From Pontibacillus sp. HMF3514 (GTDB lineage: Bacteria; Bacillota; Bacilli; Bacillales; BH030062), in the NCBI RefSeq assembly GCF_009858175.1, contig NZ_CP047393.1, positions 1,612,001 to 1,676,000 on the forward strand: a stretch of DNA of 64,000 bases, written 5' to 3'. Made by a program: the position numbers and the translations under genes. This document shows positions 7,890 through 16,846 of the stretch, piece after piece (position 1 is the stretch's first letter; each line of letters opens with the position of its first letter). The notes under the pieces were generated by a model, which was not told the origin of the DNA, did not search any database, and saw only the letters and a list, made by a program, of their open reading frames with translations.

Positions 7890-9218
7890 ATGAAAAAATT
7901 TTATGTGCTGGATACAAACGTATTATTACAAGATCCGAGGTCGATCTATACGTTTGAAAATCATGAAGTTGTAATCCCCGCAGTTGTTCTGGAAGAAGTG
8001 GATTCGAAAAAAAGAAATATGGATGAAATCGGACGTAATGCAAGAGAAGTTTCAAGGATCATGGATAAGCTTAGAGTTCAAGGAAAGCTCCATGAAGGGG
8101 TAAGGTTAGAAAGTGGTGGAATCCTTCGTGTTGAATTGAATCACAAGTCTTTCTCTAAGCTTGAAGAAGTTTTTTTGGAACGCACGAATGACAACAGGAT
8201 TTTAGCAGTCGCATTAAATTTGCATCTTGAAGAATCAAATAAGAAAGCGGGCAGGGAAGTAATTCTAGTATCAAAAGATATGCTAATGCGTATTAAGGCA
8301 GATTCACTTGGCTTAATTGCTGAAGATTTTTTAAGCGAAAGGGCTGTACACGAAGATTCCATTTATAACGGCTTTAAAGAGTTATATGTAAATGAGGATG
8401 AAATCAATTTATTTTTTCAAACAGGTGAATTGGATTTACAACAACTTCTTATGGACTCATTAAAATCAAATGAATTTATTATCTTAAAAAATAGAACAAA
8501 TCCGTCTCATTCAGCTATTGGAATGGTTCGACATAAAGATGGGCTATTGCAGAAATGTCGCTTTCAAAACGAACAAGCTTGGGGGATACGTCCTCGGAAT
8601 GCACAACAGGTAATGGCGTTAGAGCTCCTATTACGAAAAGATATTCCTTTAGTCACAATGGTAGGTAAAGCAGGTACAGGGAAAACGTTGTTAGCATTAG
8701 CAGCAGGACTTATGCAGATAGAAGATTTTGGGTTATACAAAAAGTTACTTGTGGCACGACCCGTTGTTCCAATGGGGAAAGATTTAGGCTACTTACCTGG
8801 TGAGAAAGAAGAAAAATTACGTCCATGGATGCAGCCAATATATGATAATCTTGAGTATTTATTTGATGTAAAGAAACCAGGGGAGTTAGATGATATTTTG
8901 TCCGGAATAGGATCAATCCAGGTTGAAGCTCTCACGTACATAAGAGGGAGGAGCATCCCGGATCAGTTAATCTTAATTGATGAAGCTCAGAATTTAACGA
9001 AGCATGAAGTGAAAACTATTCTAACCCGTATTGGAGAAGGAAGTAAAATTGTCCTTTTAGGAGATCCGCATCAGATTGATCACCCTTATCTAGACGAATT
9101 CAACAATGGACTCATACACGTAGTTGAAAAGTTCAAAGATCAGAAATTGAGTGGACATATAAAGCTTGTAAAAGGAGAGCGTTCACCATTAGCGCAGCTA
9201 GCTGCAGATTTTTTATAA
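7890..9218 (+). CDS. ylaK: PhoH2 (YlaK): PIN domain plus PhoH-type ATPase
   Basis: A 442-residue two-domain protein. The N-terminal PIN nuclease domain (residues 1 to about 140) starts KKFYVLDTNVLLQDP and has further acidic residues in VVLEEVDSKK. The C-terminal PhoH ATPase domain has Walker A GKAGTGKT at about 259-266, Walker B LILIDEAQN near 365, and GDPHQID near 390. PhoH2 proteins from other bacteria are ATP-dependent RNA unwinding nucleases. The ATG follows GGAGGCGG. The gene stands alone between ylaJ and ylaL and ends at its own terminator, so a free-standing PhoH2 without an antitoxin is likely, as in B. subtilis. Confidence 0.95.
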   Translation: MKKFYVLDTNVLLQDPRSIYTFENHEVVIPAVVLEEVDSKKRNMDEIGRNAREVSRIMDKLRVQGKLHEGVRLESGGILRVELNHKSFSKLEEVFLERTNDNRILAVALNLHLEESNKKAGREVILVSKDMLMRIKADSLGLIAEDFLSERAVHEDSIYNGFKELYVNEDEINLFFQTGELDLQQLLMDSLKSNEFIILKNRTNPSHSAIGMVRHKDGLLQKCRFQNEQAWGIRPRNAQQVMALELLLRKDIPLVTMVGKAGTGKTLLALAAGLMQIEDFGLYKKLLVARPVVPMGKDLGYLPGEKEEKLRPWMQPIYDNLEYLFDVKKPGELDDILSGIGSIQVEALTYIRGRSIPDQLILIDEAQNLTKHEVKTILTRIGEGSKIVLLGDPHQIDHPYLDEFNNGLIHVVEKFKDQKLSGHIKLVKGERSPLAQLAADFL

Positions 9219-9244
9219 GTAGTGGATTGACTTAAAATATGAAA

Positions 9245-9280
9245 GAAAAAAATCAGGCCAATGCGCCTGATTTTTTCTTG
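9245..9280. terminator. Terminator between phoH2 and ylaL
   Basis: AAATCAGGC and GCCTGATTT form a stem with A run upstream and T run downstream. It lies between convergent genes and can act in both directions. Confidence 0.85.
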
Positions 9281-9329
9281 GTTAATAATCTAAATAAAAG
9301 GATGTTCCTGACTGATTCTGTTTAATTTT

Positions 9330-9821
9330 TCATTCCACTATAATCTTCTTAACACCTTTAATTGGTTGTTCTTGATTAGAACCGTCTCCGAAATAAATGT
9401 GTACAGGACCTTCTTCCTGTATTGGTTTTCCATCAACAGCAAATAATAATTGGGCATTCTGAAGTTGGTCAACAGTTATGCTGTGTTTGCCGTTAATTGT
9501 TTCCAACGTAACACCGCTTGCGTTATCATGAAGTTGAGCATTTCCTAAAAAGTGATGGATGGGCATCACAAAAGTACCATCTAAAATTTGTTTCTTTTCA
9601 AATGTTGAAATGCTTTTATTGATAGGAGGATTTAATTTTTGCTGATACACTTCTCTGTCCCAAATTTGAGAAGCTTTGCGAATGTCATCCTCATCATTAT
9701 TTTCTTGTTCAGAAGCGGATGTGAACGCTTCCTCAAAAGATACTTTACGATCGTCAAAAATCCATACAGTTGGATCTAATGTGATCGGATGTTGTACATT
9801 ACCCGTTAATTGAATAATCAT
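9330..9821 (-). CDS. ylaL: YlaL family protein
   Basis: A soluble 163-residue protein beginning MIIQLTGNVQHPITLDPTVW, as YlaL of B. subtilis does. The middle is acidic and low complexity (QENNDEDD), and the C-terminal part (from about residue 80) looks like a compact beta domain. The open frame extends to 9962, but GGAAGGTGG sits directly before the ATG at 9821, and the upstream extension is not protein-like. The gene is divergent from glsA with an 83-base gap. Function unknown. Confidence 0.85.
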   Translation of the reverse strand: MIIQLTGNVQHPITLDPTVWIFDDRKVSFEEAFTSASEQENNDEDDIRKASQIWDREVYQQKLNPPINKSISTFEKKQILDGTFVMPIHHFLGNAQLHDNASGVTLETINGKHSITVDQLQNAQLLFAVDGKPIQEEGPVHIYFGDGSNQEQPIKGVKKIIVE

Positions 9822-9904
9822 GGTTTGCCACCTTCCACTATGTAAAAAGAATCTACACACAGTATATCGAATATTGACGATACATGCATTAAGGAGGAAA
9901 GAAA

Positions 9905-10837
9905 ATGAACAAAAAAGTCTCTGAGGAACAATTACAGGAATGGCTGAAACAGACAGAACCATTAACCTCGTTAGGGCGTGTCCCTGATTACATACCTGCT
10001 TTAGCTAAGCAAGACCCCGAAAATACTGCTGTGGGCATATTTCATCTTGATGGCGACTGTATAGGAGCAGGGAATATAGAAACCACTTTTACATTGCAAA
10101 GCATCTCAAAGGTGTTGGCTTTAGCTTTAGCACTGATGGACCAGGGTGAAGATTATGTGTTTTCTAGAGTAGGTATGGAGCCAACAGGTGATCCTTTTAA
10201 CTCTATTGCCAAGCTTGAAGAGGAAGACCCTTCCAAACCTTTGAATCCTATGATTAATGCAGGTGCTCTCGCCATCACAAATATGATTCATGGGATAACA
10301 CCTGATGAGAAGGTAGGGCGTTTGCTAAGCTTAATTCATGAAATGACAAATGATAATACAATTCGATATGATGAAGAAGTGGCTTCATCAGAGTTCGAAA
10401 CTTCCTATTTAAATCGCTCACTAAGCTTTTTTATGAAACAGCACCATGTCATTGATGGTAGCGTAGAAGAGTTACTTGATGCTTATACAAAACAATGTGC
10501 TATATGTGTAAATATTAAACAACTAGCAAGAATTGGAGCTGTATTTGCAAATCTAGGAAAAGACATAGAGACAGGTCGCCAAATCATTCCTAAACATTTG
10601 GCCCGCATATGCAAAACATTTATGGTTACTTGCGGGATGTATGATGCGTCTGGATCATTTGCGATTCGAGTTGGAATACCAGCAAAGAGTGGCGTTTCTG
10701 GAGCCATTGTAGGAGCATTAAATGGTTTTGGCGGGATAGCAGTATTTGGCCCTGCACTTGATGAAAAAGGGAATAGTGTGGTTGGTATGCAATTGCTTGA
10801 AACCTTATCTAGCCGAATGGATTTATCTATTTTTTAG
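9905..10837 (+). CDS. glsA: Glutaminase (YlaM/GlsA type)
   Basis: Glutaminase hydrolyses glutamine to glutamate and ammonia. The 310-residue chain matches the serine-dependent glutaminase family. The active-site S-x-x-K is S66-K69 in TLQSISKV, with NPMINAGALA near 120 and the conserved KSGVSGAIVG near 262. AAGGAGGAAA precedes the ATG. B. subtilis has two paralogues (YbgJ and YlaM); the position beside ylaN makes this the YlaM orthologue. It is probably monocistronic, since ylaN has its own promoter-like sequence. Confidence 0.96.
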   Translation: MNKKVSEEQLQEWLKQTEPLTSLGRVPDYIPALAKQDPENTAVGIFHLDGDCIGAGNIETTFTLQSISKVLALALALMDQGEDYVFSRVGMEPTGDPFNSIAKLEEEDPSKPLNPMINAGALAITNMIHGITPDEKVGRLLSLIHEMTNDNTIRYDEEVASSEFETSYLNRSLSFFMKQHHVIDGSVEELLDAYTKQCAICVNIKQLARIGAVFANLGKDIETGRQIIPKHLARICKTFMVTCGMYDASGSFAIRVGIPAKSGVSGAIVGALNGFGGIAVFGPALDEKGNSVVGMQLLETLSSRMDLSIF

Positions 10838-10882
10838 ACCAGTACTGTGTTTAAAATCTAGCTACAGAAGTGAGATATTTTC

Positions 10883-10911
10883 TTGCAATTTATAGCTATA
10901 ACCGCTAATAT
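10883..10911 (+). promoter_or_regulatory. Candidate sigma-A promoter of ylaN
   Basis: TTGCAA (10883-10888) and TAATAT (10906-10911) are separated by 17 bases, about 40 bases upstream of the ylaN start. It is a fair match to the vegetative consensus; not tested. Confidence 0.5.
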
Positions 10912-10949
10912 AGTAAGAAGAAAGTATGTTTTATCGGAGGGGATTTCCC

Positions 10950-11231
10950 ATGTCATCTGAAGTAGCTGTGGATCATCGTCAACAAGCTTATGACCTTCTT
11001 AAAGCTGATGCAGATAAAATTGCAAGGCTTATTAAAGTTCAGATGGATAACTTAACAATGCCGCAATGCCCTCTATATGAAGAGGTTTTAGATACACAAA
11101 TGTTCGGACTATCCCGAGAAATTGACTTTGCTGTTCGTCTAGGTCTTATTCGTGAAGAGGACGGGAAAGCGCTTCTCGAAAATTTAGAGCAAGAAATGAA
11201 TGCACTCCACGAAGCTTCACAAAAGTCATGA
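10950..11231 (+). CDS. ylaN: YlaN, iron-homeostasis protein
   Basis: The 93-residue protein is Yla[21 protein letters not shown], then [22 protein letters not shown], quoted with a break, both typical of the family. In B. subtilis YlaN is needed under iron limitation, and in Firmicutes YlaN has been reported to bind ferrous iron and interact with Fur to relieve repression. The frame opens at 10926, but CGGAGGGG is placed for the ATG at 10950. A terminator follows immediately. It lies between glsA and ftsW, as in B. subtilis. Confidence 0.94.
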   Translation: MSSEVAVDHRQQAYDLLKADADKIARLIKVQMDNLTMPQCPLYEEVLDTQMFGLSREIDFAVRLGLIREEDGKALLENLEQEMNALHEASQKS

Positions 11232-11235
11232 AGTT

Positions 11236-11277
11236 AAAACTCAAATTACACCATATGGTGATAATTTGAGTTTTTTT
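11236..11277 (+). terminator. Terminator of ylaN
   Basis: AAACTCAAATTA and TAATTTGAGTTT pair around ACCATATGGT-like sequence and are followed by a T run. Confidence 0.85.
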
Positions 11278-11280
11278 ACT

Positions 11281-11336
11281 ATTGATCACTCTCCACCTAA
11301 AGTTGGGGGAGAAAGGTGATCAATGAGATTTTTTTA
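11281..11336 (+). repeat. Second hairpin with T run, between ylaN and ftsW
   Basis: ATTGATCAC (11281-11289) pairs with GTGATCAAT (11316-11324), and CTCC with GGAG inside it. The stem is followed five bases later by TTTTTTT. It lies four bases after the ylaN terminator and about 100 bases before ftsW, so it could be a second terminator or an attenuator in the ftsW leader. Confidence 0.55.
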
Positions 11337-11439
11337 TGAAAATTGAAGGAATTTGGTGCTTTAATCTAGTAAAAAGTATATAAACTATTTGAATCACACT
11401 ACCATTTTGGTAGAAGGATTCTACATAAGGATGGACATA

Positions 11440-12645
11440 ATGAAGAAAATTTGGAAAGACTATGACTTTACATTGATGTTTACACCACTGATTTTAACTG
11501 CATTTGGCGTTGTGATGATTTATAGTGCTTCCATGGTCTATGCTGTAGTGAAATGGGGATATGCAAGTGACCATTACTTATTTCAACAATTAAAATGGGT
11601 GTTTTTAGGCTCACTAGTATTCCTTTTTACGATGGCTGTTCCTTATCAAAAATACCAAAAATGGATGAAGCTTATCGTAATGTTTGTATTTTTCTCTTTA
11701 ATAGGGGTTTTAGTTTTTGGTAAAAACGTTGGTAACGCAAAATCCTGGTTTGACTTAGGAGTGTTTAGTTATCAGCCGTCTGAGGTGGCTAAACTTGGAT
11801 TAATCATGTATTTATCCTCTGTCTTTGCAAAAAAGCAAAATTATATAGGGGACTTTGCAAAAGCTGTATTACCACCACTAGCTGTTACCATTGGAGTGCT
11901 CGGGCTCATAGGTATGCAGCCTGATATTGGAACAGCAGCAATCGTGTTTATGATTGCAAGTGTGGTTATACTTAGTTCAGGAATCCGATTTAAACATATC
12001 TTTCTCTTGAGTGTTTTAACAGCGCTCATCACGATCATTATGGTGCCTGGCATGAAAACGGAAGAACGTTCTGAACGTTTTACGGGGGCTTATCAGCCAT
12101 TCCAATTACCTGAGGATGAAGGATATCACCTTATTCAATCCTTTATTGCAATTGGGACAGGCGGTTTGAGTGGGGAAGGTTTAGGAAATAGTGTGCAAAA
12201 ACTAGGGTACTTACTTGAACCACATACTGACTTTATTATGGCCATTGTGGCAGAGGAGCTAGGGCTCTTCGGTGTTCTTTTTGTAATCGGCTCTCTCTCA
12301 ATTATTGTTTTACGGGGGCTGTTTATTGCTAGGAAGTGTCATGATGCTTTCGGCAGTCTCTTGGCAATTGGGATATCATCGATGATTGGTATTCAAGCAT
12401 TTATTAATATGGGTGCCATTAGCGGTATCTTGCCAGTCACGGGTGTACCATTACCTTTTGTAAGTTATGGGGGTTCATCTCTATTAGTTCTATTTGCATC
12501 AGTAGGGATTTTAAACAATATAGCTAAACAAGTAAAAGCGCAAGACAACACAAGTTATACGACTACGCAACCTACACAGCAACCAACAACGCAGAGAACT
12601 AGTCAACAGAGTTTTAAAGGAGGAAGACGACAATGGGTGAGATAA
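11440..12645 (+). CDS. ftsW: Cell-division peptidoglycan polymerase FtsW
   Basis: FtsW is the SEDS-family glycosyltransferase that polymerises lipid II at the septum together with a class B PBP (here PBP2B). The 401-residue chain has about ten membrane segments, the N-terminal YSASMVYA motif and the signature-like region GVPLPFVSYGGSS near 345. The hydrophilic C-terminal tail is Thr/Gln-rich (about 30 residues). The frame opens at 11389; I choose the ATG at 11440 because AAGGA lies eight bases upstream and family members start near MKK-x-YD. The last 13 bases overlap pycA, so the two are probably co-transcribed. Confidence 0.93.
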   Translation: MKKIWKDYDFTLMFTPLILTAFGVVMIYSASMVYAVVKWGYASDHYLFQQLKWVFLGSLVFLFTMAVPYQKYQKWMKLIVMFVFFSLIGVLVFGKNVGNAKSWFDLGVFSYQPSEVAKLGLIMYLSSVFAKKQNYIGDFAKAVLPPLAVTIGVLGLIGMQPDIGTAAIVFMIASVVILSSGIRFKHIFLLSVLTALITIIMVPGMKTEERSERFTGAYQPFQLPEDEGYHLIQSFIAIGTGGLSGEGLGNSVQKLGYLLEPHTDFIMAIVAEELGLFGVLFVIGSLSIIVLRGLFIARKCHDAFGSLLAIGISSMIGIQAFINMGAISGILPVTGVPLPFVSYGGSSLLVLFASVGILNNIAKQVKAQDNTSYTTTQPTQQPTTQRTSQQSFKGGRRQWVR

Positions 12646-15600
12646 AAAAGATTAACAAAGTATTAGTAGCAAATCGCGGTGAAATTGCAATACGTGTATT
12701 CCGTGCTTGTACAGAATTAGATATACGTACAGTTGCCGTTTATTCAAGAGAGGACTCTGGTTCATATCATCGCTATAAAGCGGATGAGGCATACTTAATT
12801 GGAGAAGGAAAAAAGCCAATTGATGCCTATTTAGATATTGAGGGTATTATTGAAACAGCCAAAAGTGTTGGTGTAGATGCCATCCACCCTGGTTATGGGT
12901 TCTTATCAGAGAATATTCACTTTGCCCGTCGATGTGAAGAAGAAGGAATAACGTTCATCGGACCAACAAGTGAACACTTAAATATGTTTGGTGATAAGGT
13001 TAAAGCGAGATATCAAGCTGTTGATGCTGGCATACCAGTAATCCCTGGTACAGATGGACCTGTATCTGATTTTGAAGAGGTACAAGCATTTGGGGAGAAA
13101 CACGGCTATCCACTAATGATTAAAGCTGCACTTGGAGGCGGTGGTCGTGGTATGCGTATCGTCCGTAGTGAAGCTTCATTAAAAGAAGGATATGATCGTG
13201 CGAAATCAGAAGCAAAAGCAGCTTTTGGTAACGATGATGTATATGTAGAGAAACTTGTAGAGAACCCAAAACATATTGAAGTTCAAATCTTAGGGGATGA
13301 GGATGGAAACATTGTCCACCTTTACGAACGTGATTGTTCTGTACAAAGACGTCACCAAAAAGTAGTGGAAGTGGCACCGAGCGTTTCACTTGATGAGAAG
13401 GTACGTGAAGATATCTGTGATGCAGCTGTTCAGCTCATGAATAACGTGAAATACTTAAATGCTGGTACAGTGGAATTTCTAGTCTCAGGCGATGAGTTCT
13501 TCTTTATTGAAGTAAATCCACGTGTTCAGGTTGAGCATACGATTACAGAGCTTATTACAGGTATTGATATTGTTCAGACTCAAATTTTAATTGCCCAAGG
13601 TCACAACCTTTTTGAACAACCAGTAGGTATTCCTCAGCAAGCTGATATTCGTACACATGGTTATGCTATTCAATCACGTGTGACAACTGAAGATCCGCTG
13701 AATAACTTTATGCCAGACACTGGTAAGATTATGGCTTATCGTACAGGTGGTGGATTTGGTGTACGCTTAGATGCAGGAAATGGGTATCAGGGAGCGGTTA
13801 TATCTCCTTACTACGATTCCTTACTCGTTAAAGTTAGCACATGGGCTTTAAGCTTTGAGCAAGCAGCGAACAAAATGGTCCGTAACTTAAAGGAATTCCG
13901 TATCCGAGGTATTAAAACGAACATTCCTTTCTTAGAAAATGTAATTCTACATTCAAGTTTCTTAACGGGAAGTTATGATACAACATTTATTGATCAAACT
14001 CCTGAATTATTTGTATTTCCTAAGCGTAAAGACCGGGGAACAAAAATGTTATCCTACATAGGTTCCACAACGATTAATGGGTTCCAGGGTGTAGAGAATA
14101 AGAAGAAACCAGCACTGAATAAGCCTAGATTCCCTGAAGTAAAGTACTCTGAAGAAATTCCTCGAGGGACAAAACAGTTGCTTGATGAGCAGGGTCCAGA
14201 TGCGGTAGCCAAGTGGATGAAAGAGCAAAAAGAAGTGCTTTACACGGATACAACATTCCGTGATGCACACCAGTCTTTATTGGCAACACGCTTTCGTACA
14301 AAGGATTTAGAGAACATTGCTGAACCAACTGCTCGCATGCTTCCTGACCTGTTCTCAGTAGAGATGTGGGGCGGAGCTACGTTTGATGTATCGTACCGAT
14401 TCTTAAAGGAAGATCCATGGCAACGCCTTCTTCATTTACGTGAAAAGATGCCTAACGTATTATTCCAAATGCTACTACGTGCTAGCAATGCAGTAGGTTA
14501 TAAAAACTACCCGGACAATCTGATTAAAGAGTTTGTTGAAAAGAGTGCCAACGCAGGCATTGATGTATTCCGTATTTTTGACAGTTTAAACTGGGTTAAG
14601 GGGATGACCCTGACGATTGATTCTGTTCGCCAAAGCGGAAAAATAGCAGAAGCGACGATGTGTTATACAGGAGACATCTTAGATCCATCTCGTCCGAAAT
14701 ATGATCTTAATTATTATAAAAACCTTGCAAAGGAACTTGAAAATGCAGGTTCACATGTCTTAGGAATTAAAGATATGGCTGGTGTAATGAAGCCAGAGGC
14801 GGCTTATCAATTAATATCAACACTAAAAGAATCAGTTGATATACCAATCCACCTTCATACTCATGATACAAGTGGTAACGGAATCTTCACTTATGCAAGA
14901 GCCATTGAAGCAGGGGTAGATGCCGTTGACGTAGCAGCTAGTACAATGTCAGGGCTTACATCCCAACCAAGTGCTACAAGCTTGTATTATGCGTTAGAAG
15001 GCAATGAGCGTAAGCCAAATATAGATGTACGAGCTTATGAAGACCTTGGACTCTATTGGCATGATGTTCGTCAATATTATCAGGATTTTGAAAGCGGCAT
15101 GATGGCGCCTAATTCTGAAGTGTACGAACACGAAATGCCTGGTGGACAATATAGTAACTTACAACAACAAGCTAAAGCTGTCGGCCTAGAAAGCCGTTGG
15201 GATGAAGTGAAAAAAATGTATCGCCGTGTAAACGATATGTTTGGTGATGTAGTGAAAGTAACACCATCCTCCAAAGTAGTTGGAGATATGGCTCTATTCA
15301 TGGTTCAGAATGACCTTACTGAAGATGATGTGTATGAAAAAGGTGAAACGATTGATTTCCCTGACTCTGTTATCGAATTCTTTGAAGGTTACCTCGGTCA
15401 ACCATACCAAGGCTTCCCTCAAGAGCTTCAACGCATTGTCTTAAAAGGGAAAAAGCCAATTACAGAACGACCAGGAGAGCTACTAGACCCTGTAGACTTT
15501 AATGATCTTAAAGAAACGCTATTCCATAAACTTGATCGCCAAGTCACAAGCTTTGATATGATCACCTACGCATTATATCCAAAAGTCTTTATGGACTATC

Positions 15601-16076
15601 ATCAGTTCTACGAGCAGTATGGTGATATGTCTGTTCTTGATACGCTTACCTTCTTCTATGGCATGCGCTTAGGTGAAGAAATTGAAGTGGAGATTGAGCA
15701 AGGTAAAACCCTTATCGTAAAACTTGTATCAATTGGCGAAGCTCAACCCGATGGTAATCGTGTGGTGTACTTTGAGCTAAACGGCCAACCACGTGAAGTC
15801 ATTGTGAAGGACGAAAGCATTAAAGCGTCTGTTGAAGAGCGTCCAAAAGTTGATAAGAACAATGAAAAACACATTGGTGCAACAATGCCAGGTACAGTGG
15901 TTAAAGTAATTGCTGAAAAAGGAGAAAAAGTGAAGAAGGGTGACCACCTCATGATTACAGAAGCCATGAAGATGGAAACCACTGTTCAAGCTCCTTTTGA
16001 TGGTAAAGTGAAAGATATTTATGTGAAAAACAATGAAGCCATACATGTGGGTGACTTGTTAATCGAATTTGAATAA
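12633..16076 (+). CDS. pycA: Pyruvate carboxylase
   Basis: A biotin-dependent anaplerotic enzyme that carboxylates pyruvate to oxaloacetate. The 1147 residues are full length. The order is: biotin carboxylase domain (1 to about 455, ATP loop KAALGGGGRGMR, RRHQKVVEVAP), carboxyltransferase domain (about 530-810, TDTTFRDAHQSLLATR, metal-binding HLHTHDTSG), allosteric/PC tetramerisation region, and the C-terminal biotinyl domain with ITEAMKMET, its Lys near 1112 being biotinylated. GGAGGAAGACGACA precedes the ATG inside the end of ftsW. The ftsW-pycA arrangement is as in B. subtilis. Confidence 0.98.
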   Translation: MGEIKKINKVLVANRGEIAIRVFRACTELDIRTVAVYSREDSGSYHRYKADEAYLIGEGKKPIDAYLDIEGIIETAKSVGVDAIHPGYGFLSENIHFARRCEEEGITFIGPTSEHLNMFGDKVKARYQAVDAGIPVIPGTDGPVSDFEEVQAFGEKHGYPLMIKAALGGGGRGMRIVRSEASLKEGYDRAKSEAKAAFGNDDVYVEKLVENPKHIEVQILGDEDGNIVHLYERDCSVQRRHQKVVEVAPSVSLDEKVREDICDAAVQLMNNVKYLNAGTVEFLVSGDEFFFIEVNPRVQVEHTITELITGIDIVQTQILIAQGHNLFEQPVGIPQQADIRTHGYAIQSRVTTEDPLNNFMPDTGKIMAYRTGGGFGVRLDAGNGYQGAVISPYYDSLLVKVSTWALSFEQAANKMVRNLKEFRIRGIKTNIPFLENVILHSSFLTGSYDTTFIDQTPELFVFPKRKDRGTKMLSYIGSTTINGFQGVENKKKPALNKPRFPEVKYSEEIPRGTKQLLDEQGPDAVAKWMKEQKEVLYTDTTFRDAHQSLLATRFRTKDLENIAEPTARMLPDLFSVEMWGGATFDVSYRFLKEDPWQRLLHLREKMPNVLFQMLLRASNAVGYKNYPDNLIKEFVEKSANAGIDVFRIFDSLNWVKGMTLTIDSVRQSGKIAEATMCYTGDILDPSRPKYDLNYYKNLAKELENAGSHVLGIKDMAGVMKPEAAYQLISTLKESVDIPIHLHTHDTSGNGIFTYARAIEAGVDAVDVAASTMSGLTSQPSATSLYYALEGNERKPNIDVRAYEDLGLYWHDVRQYYQDFESGMMAPNSEVYEHEMPGGQYSNLQQQAKAVGLESRWDEVKKMYRRVNDMFGDVVKVTPSSKVVGDMALFMVQNDLTEDDVYEKGETIDFPDSVIEFFEGYLGQPYQGFPQELQRIVLKGKKPITERPGELLDPVDFNDLKETLFHKLDRQVTSFDMITYALYPKVFMDYHQFYEQYGDMSVLDTLTFFYGMRLGEEIEVEIEQGKTLIVKLVSIGEAQPDGNRVVYFELNGQPREVIVKDESIKASVEERPKVDKNNEKHIGATMPGTVVKVIAEKGEKVKKGDHLMITEAMKMETTVQAPFDGKVKDIYVKNNEAIHVGDLLIEFE

Positions 16077-16094
16077 GAACCATCACTAGCAAGA

Positions 16095-16156
16095 AAAGCA
16101 GTTCAATGTTGGAGTACATGAAAAGATGTACTCTTCAATTGAACTGCTTTTTATTT
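16095..16156 (+). terminator. Terminator of pycA
   Basis: A long stem pairs GCAGTTCAAT with ATTGAACTGC and, inside it, GAGTACAT with ATGTACTC; TTTTTATTTGA follows. The outer arm and tail closely resemble the coaD terminator at 37870. Confidence 0.88.
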
Positions 16157-16200
16157 GACTATTTTTTTACTTATTGTATTAGGTCAATTGGATAAAGAAG

Positions 16201-16752
16201 TTATTCAGTTATATGGCAGGATTGTTGAAGACTTGAAACTGAGAGGAGTCCGTTGCTGTTGGGTAATTTGTTACGGTCAGTGAAACGGCAAGCCTGTTGT
16301 GGAAGACAAGCCGAGCCTCCTCGTTCCTGCGGGGTCTCGTCTTGCCTTTGCTACCACGACAGTTTGCCGTTTCCTTCCCTCCACGCGATTATGGAGACTA
16401 ACGGACCATAATTTGGCTATCCCACCTCATGTTGGTTGGAAATCATATTCAGAGAAGTTGTTCAGATCCTTGTCATGATAGGGTTATACCACCTGGAATC
16501 AGAACACCTCACCCCAAAACTAAGGCGGTTCCGTTAATCTCCATTCGGCTAAGACGGGCTGTGGAACGGGTTGACTCCTCCGGTAGAAAGGGCGAGCGAG
16601 ATCCCGCAGGAACGTAGTGACGAGGAAGCTCGATCGGTCTTCCGGGGAAAGCAACCCGTTCCACAGCCCGCCGATCTGCACAAAAGCAACGGAACCATAC
16701 GCAAATTATCTCGATTCCAAGTCTTCCAGATAAGGGGGCTATAATGAAATAA
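16201..16752. repeat. Long nested inverted-repeat element R3 (inner cassette flipped)
   Basis: The left end is TTATTCAGTTATATGGCAGG with GAAGACTTGAAACTGAG. Module beta comes first here (GTCCGTT 16248-16254 to AACGGAC 16400-16406) and module alpha second (GGTTCCGTT 16527-16535 to AACGGAACC 16688-16696). This is the reverse of R2, R5, R6 and R7, while the right end CCAAGTCTTCCAGATAAGG stays on the right. Inner arms are GTGAAACGGCAA / TTGCCGTTTCC and GGAACGGGTTG / CAACCCGTTCC. The spacer (about 16407-16526) is unrelated to that of R2. R3 and R4 are near-identical, with roughly twenty differences by eye. No credible ORF. Confidence 0.93.
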
Positions 16753-16806
16753 AGATCTCTCATAATGACATAGAAAATAAACCGAAAACGAACGTTTGTT
16801 CTTTGT

Positions 16807-16835
16807 TGCATAAATGTATATAATAAAACACAAGG
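16807..16835 (+). promoter_or_regulatory. Candidate promoter of the VOC pseudogene
   Basis: TTGTTC and TATAAT are separated by 17 bases just upstream of AAGGAGGGG. The regulatory sequence therefore looks intact although the gene is interrupted. The positions are approximate by a few bases. Confidence 0.45.
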
Positions 16836-16846
16836 AGGGGATACAT

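Noticed and set aside
9822..9962. N-terminal extension of YlaL to 9962
   Set aside because: The extension lacks a ribosome binding site, overlaps the glsA start region and does not look like protein, whereas the ATG at 9821 has GGAAGGTGG before it.
16201..16752. Target-site duplications flanking the repeats
   Set aside because: I compared the immediate flanks of R2 to R6 and saw no convincing direct repeat of a fixed length; the exact ends are also uncertain by a few bases.
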